From assembly GCF_036017915.1 (NCBI RefSeq), contig NZ_CP107929.1:5398001-5462000 (forward strand): a stretch of 64,000 bases of DNA. Direction: 5' to 3'. Position 1 is the stretch's first letter; every line of letters starts with the position of its first letter. The DNA is from Micromonospora sp. NBC_00421. Its GTDB lineage: Bacteria > Actinomycetota > Actinomycetes > Mycobacteriales > Micromonosporaceae. Positions 43,460-64,000 of this stretch are shown in pieces. The translations under genes and the position numbers were made by a program. The notes under the pieces are model-generated. The model was not told where the DNA came from. It made no database searches and worked only from the letters and a program-made list of their open reading frames with translations.

Positions 43460-44611
43460 TCACCGGCTCACCAGCACCGATGGGTCGAGTTCGGCGGGCG
43501 ACACGAAACCCGCCAACCCCAGGGTGAGATCCAGCTCGGCCAGCAGGCTCCGCACCACCTGCCGGACCCCCTCCGTACCGCCGTTCGCCAGCCCCCACAG
43601 ATAGGGCCGGCCGAGCAGGACGGCACGGGCCCCGAGCGCGAGCGCCTTGAAGACGTCGGACCCGCTGCGCACACCGGAGTCGAAGAGCACGGTGAGCCGG
43701 TCGCCGACCGCTGCGACGATGCCCGGCAACGCGTCGAGCGACGCGACGGCACCGTCGATCTGCCGGCCGCCGTGGTTCGACACCACGACGCCGTCCATGC
43801 CGGCGTCTGCGGCCCGCCGCGCGTCATCGACGTGCTGAATGCCCTTGAGCACGATCGGCCCGTCCCAGTTGTCACGCAGCAGAGCCAGCTCAGGCCAGGT
43901 GTGGGCCCGCCCGTTGAACATCGGAATCCATGCCTCGATGGCGGCCTGCACGTCGTCTTCGCACGTGCGCCCCAGCCGCGACCGGAAGACCGGATCGGAG
44001 AAGGGCGTAGCCAGGCCGTTGCCTCGCAGGAAGGGCAGGTAGCCGCGGTTCAGGTCGTGCGGGCGCCAGCCCAGCGTCCAGGTGTCCAGCGTGACGACGA
44101 GAACCTCGTAGCCAGCCTTGTCGGCCCGCTTGAGCAGGCTCGTCGTGACCTCGTCGTCGTGCGGCCAGTAGAGCTGGTACCACCGAGGGCCGGCCACCTC
44201 GGCCACCTCCTCGATGTTGAAGGACCCGGCCGTGCTCAGCACCATGGGAATGCCCAGCGACGCTGCCGCACGGGCAGTGGCGATGTCGCCCTCCGGATGG
44301 ACGATCGACTGGACGCCGACCGGGGCCAGGGCCAATGGTGCCGGGTAGACCCGGCCGAACAGCTCGGTGCGGAGATCCCGTACGTCGGCCGACCGCAACA
44401 TTCGCGGGACGATTCGCCAGCGCGCGAAGGCCGCGCAGTTGGCCGCGGCGGTGTCGCCACTGCCGCAGGATCCGGCCACATACCAGTAGGCGGTGTCGTC
44501 CAGCACCTCCCGTGCCGCCTCCTGGAGACCCGCCACATCCACCGGATACCGCGGCGGCCCCTCACGCAGACCCGCACGGTAGATCTCGAACTGGAAATCA
44601 GCGTGGTTCAC
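43460..44611 (-). CDS. FMN-dependent alpha-hydroxy acid oxidase
   Basis: A 383-residue TIM-barrel flavoenzyme of the lactate oxidase/lactate 2-monooxygenase family. Evidence: PLALAPVGVQSIVHPEGDIA, RWYQLYWPHDDEV, the catalytic Lys in PIVLKGIQH, the active-site His and Arg in VVSNHGGRQIDG, and the FMN phosphate loop in LFDSGVRSGSDVFKALALGA with AVLLGRPYLWG. It could oxidise an alpha-hydroxy acid monomer, as Hmo does for hydroxyphenylglycine, or simply lactate. A strong Shine-Dalgarno (AAAGGAGG) supports the GTG start; coordinates of the start codon are certain to within a base. Confidence 0.88.
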   Translation of the reverse strand: MNHADFQFEIYRAGLREGPPRYPVDVAGLQEAAREVLDDTAYWYVAGSCGSGDTAAANCAAFARWRIVPRMLRSADVRDLRTELFGRVYPAPLALAPVGVQSIVHPEGDIATARAAASLGIPMVLSTAGSFNIEEVAEVAGPRWYQLYWPHDDEVTTSLLKRADKAGYEVLVVTLDTWTLGWRPHDLNRGYLPFLRGNGLATPFSDPVFRSRLGRTCEDDVQAAIEAWIPMFNGRAHTWPELALLRDNWDGPIVLKGIQHVDDARRAADAGMDGVVVSNHGGRQIDGAVASLDALPGIVAAVGDRLTVLFDSGVRSGSDVFKALALGARAVLLGRPYLWGLANGGTEGVRQVVRSLLAELDLTLGLAGFVSPAELDPSVLVSR

Positions 44612-44719
44612 CGATACCTCCTTTCCGTGTGCACGGACGAATTCCCACCACCGGGACGAGCGCCGGGTATCGCACCGCGACTTCCGCCGCCGATGGGACA
44701 ATGTTGTCCGCAGTCGTCA

Positions 44720-45490
44720 TCAGAAGCCGTTGTGACGTAGCCAGCGGATACAGTCGGCAGTCCAGTGCAGGCCGGTGTTCCGCGCGAGCCCGAGCGCATG
44801 CGGGCCGGATTGATAGATGTGCAGTTCGCAACTGACCCCCGCCTCGTAAAGCACCCGGGCGAACGTCGTGGCGTTGCGCGCCGTCACCTCGTCGTCGTCG
44901 AGGGTGTGCCAGACGAAACACGGCGTAACCTGGTCGTCGACAAGCATCTCCGCCGAGAAGCGCCGCCGTTGGTCCTCGTCACCGGCCAGCTCACCGAGGA
45001 AGTTGCGTCTCGTCTCCTCGTGGGCAAGTGGATCATTCATCGAGACGACCGGATAGCAGAGCACGCCGAGTGCGGGCCGCTTCGTCCGCTGGTTCGGCAA
45101 CGACACCGCGGTCAGCATCATCGACGCGAGATGCGCCCCGGCGGACGAGCCGATGACGCCGACCCGCTCGGGATCCAGACCCCATTCGTCCGCCCGGGAC
45201 CGCAGCAGCGCCAGAGCCTGCCAGGCGTCTGCCAGCAGGGCCGGGAACCGGTGCCCGGCCGATCCGAGACGGAAGTTCACCACCGCGGCGGCGATGCCCT
45301 CGGTCGCCAGCCACCGCGCGTACTGAAGACCGGACTTCTTGGACAGGAAGGTGTACGCCCCACCCGGCAGCACCAGCATCGCGGCGCCGGTCGCCTGCTC
45401 CGGCGGCGGCAGATGAACGTCCAGGTGGGGAACGTCCTCGTCCGGGCCGACGCCATGAGGGACCGGCCCGTCCCAGAGGTCGACTCTCAT
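44720..45490 (-). CDS. Alpha/beta-hydrolase, acetylesterase (BD-FAE-like)
   Basis: A 256-residue esterase. The oxyanion motif is LPGGAYTFLSKKSG, the nucleophile motif is GSSAGAH, the Asp is in WHTLDDDEV and the His is in YQSGPHALGL. It has no signal peptide, so it acts in the cytosol. The ATG overlaps the glycosyltransferase stop as ATGA. In this operon it may remove an acyl protecting group or hydrolyse an ester of the product. Confidence 0.87.
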   Translation of the reverse strand: MRVDLWDGPVPHGVGPDEDVPHLDVHLPPPEQATGAAMLVLPGGAYTFLSKKSGLQYARWLATEGIAAAVVNFRLGSAGHRFPALLADAWQALALLRSRADEWGLDPERVGVIGSSAGAHLASMMLTAVSLPNQRTKRPALGVLCYPVVSMNDPLAHEETRRNFLGELAGDEDQRRRFSAEMLVDDQVTPCFVWHTLDDDEVTARNATTFARVLYEAGVSCELHIYQSGPHALGLARNTGLHWTADCIRWLRHNGF

Positions 45491-47541
45491 GACGCCACGT
45501 CCTGGGCGTTCTTCATCCGGACCACCTGCCCGCGCTCGATGTCGATGACGAACTCCTGGCCCTCCCAGACGGCGGAGGGGTCGACCTCCGGTGGTGCCTC
45601 CCGCATGGCGTTCCGCGACTGGTCGACCTCGCTGAGCAGCCACTCGTAGCTGCTCTCCGGCAGTCGTTGCGCACGGAAGTAGTCCCGGAGCGTCCGCTGG
45701 TAGCAGGTGAGGATGTCGGCGTAGTGCTCGGCGATGATCTGCTCCGCCACCCGCTCGGCCAGGTCGGGGCGCTCGTCGTGTGCGGCCGCCTGGATCCGGC
45801 CGAGAACGTCCGCGCTGAACCAGCGCTTCTCCACGTCGGCGGCGTGCTCGCCGAAGACCACGCCAAGAAACCGCTCGCGGACGATGTCCTGTGCCTCGGG
45901 GTCGTCGTGGGCATAGAACCGGAGGGCGTTCTGGAGCATCCACCGCAGCGGGAACAGCACCCGCTCCGGGAAGATGTTCCGGCGGAAGGCCTCGTCGTCG
46001 TAGGCGCGCACCTCGTCCTCGATGTCGCCCTGGATCCGGGTCATGTGGACGTAGAGTCCGCTCGCCCGCTCGATCATCGAGTCACGGGTCTGCCCGTAGA
46101 ACACCGCCTGGCTCTTCATCAGATTCCGGGCCATCTTGATCAACCGATCGGTCTCGGTCTGCGCGCACGCCTCGGCAGATGCCAGGCGCACCGTGCAGCC
46201 CGTCGCCTGGAGCACCCGGCCGGACTGGTAGTCGCTGCCGGTGACGATGCGCAACCCGGGGCGGCGCAGCTGGTGCTGACCGCCGATGGCCGCGGCCCAG
46301 ACCCGGAACGCCTTGAGCGCGTCACTCGTATCCGGATAGATCATCTCCTCCGGCGCACCCATACCGGCGAAGAGCCAGGACAGGAAGATGTCATGGCCGA
46401 TCACCGCGTGCCAACGCCACATCTCATCGGCCCCGACCTGACCGTTCTCGAGGAACGTCAGCGCCGCGTCGTCACCGGAGACGGGAGCCTCCGCAAGCAC
46501 CAGGGTCCGGTCCTCGAGCAGGTACGCCAGCCGCCCGGCGGGATCGCGGAGCACACCGAACCGTCGCCCGTGCTCGTCCCGGTTGCACAGCGGCACCTCG
46601 ACCTCGCCGACGTCCTGCACGCGGACCCGGACGAGGTCCCCGACGACCTCCCTGGCGTGGCGGGGCAACTGGGGAAACGCCAGTTCGGTGGAGAGATCGA
46701 CCGGAACCCCGACCGCCGTCGACAGGTCCGCGTGCCGGGCCAGGCGGTCCGGATAGGCCGGCACGTAGTTGGCGAAGAGCCGCAGCGCCGCGGTCAGCTT
46801 GTAGGTGAGGAACGGCATGACGCCGTCGACCGTCGGGCTCTCCTCGAACACCCGAACCAGTTCCCGCAGGACGTGCGGGTGATAGACGGTGTCGCCGTCG
46901 GACACCGCGATGATCGCCGTCTGTAGGCGACGCCAGTCGCCGTCGACCAGGCACATCTCCCGCACGGTGGCGATGCAGCTGTCCACCCCCAGCCGGGCGG
47001 CATGGCCCGCCCCCGGCTGCGCCTGATTCAGATAGACGATCCGGATCGGGCCGTCGTTCGCGGCGCGGATTCGCTTGACGATCTCGTCGGAACCGTCGGT
47101 GGAGTTGTTGTCGACCGCGACGATCACCACCCGTCCCAGGTCGACCCCATGCTGGTGCAGCAGGGACTGAAACGTGGCCTCGATGTGCGGCGCCTCGTCC
47201 ATGAACTTGATGACGAGGAAGATGTCGCGTCCCTCCGCGGCGAACCGGGCCGCGTCCGCCAGGGGCTGGTACTGGTCCTGCGGAAAACGGGCCGACCGCC
47301 CGGCGAGGAACGCCTCGACCACCTGCCGCTGCGCGTCCTGAACGGCCGCCAGGTCGACGCCGCGCGCCACGGCCTCGGCGCGGGCCGTGAGCACGCCGCG
47401 CGCCCGCTCGATCTGCTCCGGAAGCAGCGGGTCGACGTCGGAGGACATGTGCAGTTGCAACAGCGGGCTGCGGAGGGTCGCCGCCACGGGTTCGTCCCGA
47501 CGGCGGTCCGTCCAGGTGTGATGGAACAGGCCAGATGTCAT
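45487..47541 (-). CDS. Large family-2-like glycosyltransferase
   Basis: A 684-residue protein. A helical N-terminal segment (1-100) precedes a GT-A domain with DIFLVIKFMDEAPHIEATFQ, VAVDNNSTDGSDEIV and the DxD-type IIAVSDGDTVYHP. A long C-terminal region (about 300-684) is rich in Trp and Arg and is not recognised. It lacks membrane helices. Length is about twice that of a simple GT2 enzyme. Placed in the NRPS operon it may glycosylate the peptide, but it could also make a surface glycan. The start is the ATG at 47541. Confidence 0.75.
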   Translation of the reverse strand: MTSGLFHHTWTDRRRDEPVAATLRSPLLQLHMSSDVDPLLPEQIERARGVLTARAEAVARGVDLAAVQDAQRQVVEAFLAGRSARFPQDQYQPLADAARFAAEGRDIFLVIKFMDEAPHIEATFQSLLHQHGVDLGRVVIVAVDNNSTDGSDEIVKRIRAANDGPIRIVYLNQAQPGAGHAARLGVDSCIATVREMCLVDGDWRRLQTAIIAVSDGDTVYHPHVLRELVRVFEESPTVDGVMPFLTYKLTAALRLFANYVPAYPDRLARHADLSTAVGVPVDLSTELAFPQLPRHAREVVGDLVRVRVQDVGEVEVPLCNRDEHGRRFGVLRDPAGRLAYLLEDRTLVLAEAPVSGDDAALTFLENGQVGADEMWRWHAVIGHDIFLSWLFAGMGAPEEMIYPDTSDALKAFRVWAAAIGGQHQLRRPGLRIVTGSDYQSGRVLQATGCTVRLASAEACAQTETDRLIKMARNLMKSQAVFYGQTRDSMIERASGLYVHMTRIQGDIEDEVRAYDDEAFRRNIFPERVLFPLRWMLQNALRFYAHDDPEAQDIVRERFLGVVFGEHAADVEKRWFSADVLGRIQAAAHDERPDLAERVAEQIIAEHYADILTCYQRTLRDYFRAQRLPESSYEWLLSEVDQSRNAMREAPPEVDPSAVWEGQEFVIDIERGQVVRMKNAQDVAS

Positions 47542-47623
47542 GTGCGCTCCCAGGCTGGTGAGTGGTCGGACCGGAGGAGGACGGGTCACGTACGCCGGAC
47601 GGGTCGGTGGCGAGCCGTCCCGG

Positions 47624-49174
47624 TCATCCGGGTGGGGACGGCCGGCGTTCCCGCCCCACCGCCCGACGAGCGGCCAGGTCCCGTAGTCGGCGGTGCAGGA
47701 TCTTGCCCACGCTGTTGCGGGGCAGGGCCGGCATGAAGTGGATCTGAACCGGCACCTTGTAGGACGCGAGCCGTGCGGCGGCGAAGACCCGCAGCTCGTC
47801 CTCGGTCGCCGAGGAGCCGGCATGCAGCACCACCGCCGCGGCCGTCTCCTCACCGAGAGTGGGGTGCGGACGACCGAAGGCCGCCGCCTCCCGCACCGAA
47901 GGGTGCTCGACGAGCACCTCCTCGACCTCGGGAGGGGAGATCTTCTCGCCACCCCGGTTGATGATGTTGGCCATCCTTCCGCGCAGGGTCAGGTAGCCGT
48001 CCTCGTCGAAGGTTCCCTGGTCCCCGGTTCGCAGCCAACCGTCGAGGAAGGGCTGCTCCGAAGCCGGGACGTCCAGGTAGCCGGGGACGACGTTGGCGCT
48101 GCGGATCAGGACCTCACCGGTGCTTCCCGGCGCGTCGGTCAACTCCCCGTCACCGGTCAGCAGGACGATGCTCGCGTCCTGCGGGACACCCACCGTGCCC
48201 GGCTTGCGCGGGCCGTCCAGCGGGTTGCTGGCTACCTGGCCGGGAGCCTCGGTCAACGCGTACGCCTCCACCACCGGCGCGGCCAGGGTGCCCTCCAGTT
48301 GCTCGAGCAACCGGACCGGCAACGCCGACGAGGTCGACCGGATCACCCGCAGGCGGAGCTCGTCGGCGATCGGGGGCATGCTACGGATCATCGTGAGCAG
48401 GGTGTGATGCACGACGGGTGCCGCGGAGTACCAGTTCGGAGCCACCGCCCGGACGAGTTCCAGCAGCGCTTCCCGAGTGGTCAACGGACCGCAGATCGTG
48501 CTGCCGCCGCTCGCCAGCGGGGCCAGCAGCCCGGTGAGGATGCCGTGGGCGTGGTGCAGCGGCATCGCGTTCAGGGCCCGGTCCCCGGCGTCCAGCCGCA
48601 GCGTCCTCCCGATGCTGTCCACCGCCGCGGCCAGGTTGCCCTGGGTGATCTGGGCGGTCTTCGCAACCCCCGTGGTGCCGGAGGTGAAGAGCAGCAGCGC
48701 CGGGTCCTCGGCGGACGGCTCCTCGTCCGTCGAGCCGTCCAGATCGTCGACCGACCAGCAGAGGACCGGTGGGCCCTCGCCGAGCAGCGCCCGCAGGCGG
48801 GGGGCCGACCCGGTGTCGGCCAGGACCGCGCGGGGACGCAGGCGGGCGAGGTAGGCGACCAGCTCACGATCAGCGAGGCCGGGATCGAGCGGTGCCACGG
48901 CGCAGGCCGACATGGCGGCGGTCAGTGCCAGTGCCATCCGCCAGTCGTGCCCCATGACCAGGCCGACCCGGTCGTGAGGTGTCACACCCGCATCCCGCAG
49001 TCGCTCCCGGGCGCCGTCCCGGATCCGGCGTAGATCCTGGTGAGTCGCCCGGACCCCGGTGGCGTCGACGAAGGCCGGGGCCGCACCCACCCGGCCGGCG
49101 GCGACGCGCAACCGGGCCTCCAGGGTCGCGGCGGTGATCTCGGGAAGTGTCGGTTCCGAGGGCTCTCTCGGCAT
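47624..49174 (-). CDS. Stand-alone acyl-AMP/acyl-CoA ligase
   Basis: A 516-residue ANL enzyme. A3 motif LLFTSGTTGVAKTAQITQGN, A5 motif VEAYALTEAPG, A7 region GWLRTGDQGTFDEDGYL, and the catalytic Lys in RNSVGKILHRRL are visible. It probably activates a fatty or aromatic acid as adenylate for the NRPS starter, as many lipopeptide clusters do; no free carrier protein is encoded beside it. AGGAGG lies upstream of the ATG. It follows the NRPS by 49 bases in the same operon. Confidence 0.85.
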   Translation of the reverse strand: MPREPSEPTLPEITAATLEARLRVAAGRVGAAPAFVDATGVRATHQDLRRIRDGARERLRDAGVTPHDRVGLVMGHDWRMALALTAAMSACAVAPLDPGLADRELVAYLARLRPRAVLADTGSAPRLRALLGEGPPVLCWSVDDLDGSTDEEPSAEDPALLLFTSGTTGVAKTAQITQGNLAAAVDSIGRTLRLDAGDRALNAMPLHHAHGILTGLLAPLASGGSTICGPLTTREALLELVRAVAPNWYSAAPVVHHTLLTMIRSMPPIADELRLRVIRSTSSALPVRLLEQLEGTLAAPVVEAYALTEAPGQVASNPLDGPRKPGTVGVPQDASIVLLTGDGELTDAPGSTGEVLIRSANVVPGYLDVPASEQPFLDGWLRTGDQGTFDEDGYLTLRGRMANIINRGGEKISPPEVEEVLVEHPSVREAAAFGRPHPTLGEETAAAVVLHAGSSATEDELRVFAAARLASYKVPVQIHFMPALPRNSVGKILHRRLRDLAARRAVGRERRPSPPG

Positions 49175-49223
49175 CAGGTCCTCCTGGCGGTCCGGCCGGT
49201 GGGATGTGGACGGTGGTGATGCG

Positions 49224-63455
<14,232 letters not shown>

Positions 63456-63536
63456 GAAGGGCTGCTCCCGGCTAGAAGGAAATCGACGTCTGTTCCGGGC
63501 GAGGTCCTGGCACCGGAGAGGTGGGGCGGGTGACGC

Positions 63537-63752
63537 TCAGGTCAGGGTGTCCATCTGCTGGATCAGGCTGCGCGGGCGCAGGTCCGGCCAGTTCTCGTTG
63601 ACGTAGGCGATGCAGGACGGCCGATCGGCGACGCCGAAGACGACCGCCCAACCGGCGGGTACCGCGGCGAACTCCGGCCAGAGCGAGTGCTGACCCTCGT
63701 CGTTGACGAGGACGAGGAAACGGCCGTCGGGGTCGTCGAACGGGTTGGACAT
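63537..63752 (-). CDS. mbtH: MbtH-like NRPS chaperone
   Basis: A 71-residue MbtH-family protein: [33 protein letters not shown] and the closing [12 protein letters not shown], with the three conserved Trp. MbtH proteins bind adenylation domains and support their folding and activity. The ATG at 63752 (MSNP) is chosen; a longer in-frame opening upstream lacks MbtH similarity. It lies 81 bases before the NRPS start and is the first gene of the operon in this window. Confidence 0.95.
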   Translation of the reverse strand: MSNPFDDPDGRFLVLVNDEGQHSLWPEFAAVPAGWAVVFGVADRPSCIAYVNENWPDLRPRSLIQQMDTLT

Positions 63753-64000
63753 CGAGGTGATCCTGTCTGTGGTCGTGACAACGGGCGTCCTGGTCGACGG
63801 CCCGGGACGGTCGTGTGTGGACGACCGGTGGGCGGTCGGCGAGGTGGTCACCGCAGGGTGGCCGGGCCGGTTCGGTGGAACACCGGTCGAGGGCTGGCTC
63901 GGGTGCGGTCCGGCTCGGCGGCGAGCTGGTCCGGGTCAGGTTCGACTGGCTCGGTGAGCCGCGGACGGCTTCGGTGTGGCGGGCACGTCGTGACGTGGTC
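63753..64000. other. Upstream region of the NRPS operon
   Basis: The last 248 bases hold no convincing gene. They should contain the promoter of the mbtH-NRPS operon, or the operon may continue beyond the window edge. No clear -35/-10 pair was found. Confidence 0.45.

Noticed and set aside
43460..44611. FMN oxidase as Hmo of the hydroxyphenylglycine pathway
   Set aside because: HmaS and HpgT are absent from the window and no A domain shows a clear Hpg code, so only the general family is claimed.

Overview
The window is high-GC actinobacterial DNA. Dense overlapping ATGA/GTGA operons, frequent GTG and TTG starts, a conservon, a stressosome module and a large NRPS cluster all fit a Micromonospora-like member of the Micromonosporaceae. 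That placement is inferred from gene content, not from a marker gene.

Positions 1-31.9 kb hold mostly chromosomal housekeeping and signalling genes. In order they are: a partial oligopeptidase B; an ABC transporter with a PadR regulator; a DinB-like protein and an AraC regulator; a stressosome-type operon (RsbR-RsbS-RsbT, an RsbT/RsbX-like fusion, a histidine kinase and a receiver-PP2C phosphatase) divergent from an RsbV-like STAS protein; a CynX-type MFS exporter with a GntR/FCD regulator; mscL; several small unknown genes; a BenE transporter facing an XRE-cupin regulator across a perfect operator-like palindrome; a PP2C phosphatase; an Eis-type acetyltransferase; a ZIP transporter; an epimerase; a lipoprotein; a sigma-like factor with a PAS-EAL protein; and a four-gene conservon.

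Positions 31.9-64 kb are specialised metabolism. Three blocks can be separated. (1) A minus-strand pair encodes a DMATS-type indole prenyltransferase and a tryptophanase, behind a recognisable promoter, and should make a prenylated indole. (2) A plus-strand operon (35.0-41.85 kb) encodes a Gfo/Idh/MocA oxidoreductase, a PaaK-like adenylating enzyme, an unrecognised protein with a hexapeptide-like C-terminus, a PhyH-type Fe/2OG dioxygenase and a three-gene ABC exporter. It is preceded by a 12-20 codon mini-ORF and a 20-bp-stem terminator, the layout of a precursor-peptide or attenuated operon. (3) A minus-strand NRPS operon reads MbtH, a 4743-aa NRPS, a stand-alone acyl-AMP ligase, a large GT2-like protein, an esterase and an FMN hydroxy-acid oxidase, with an MFS exporter downstream.

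The NRPS reads, by eye, as partial A - C - A - T - C - A - T - C - degenerate A - T - C - A - T - TE. Two of its condensation domains share a 625-bp segment that is identical except for one base and has a base composition quite unlike the rest of the gene. This suggests recent gene conversion or domain import. The candidates for something new are the mini-ORF/attenuator operon and the rearranged NRPS. No tRNA, rRNA, CRISPR array, insertion sequence or prophage was seen. No pathway-specific regulator is evident in the 32-64 kb region.
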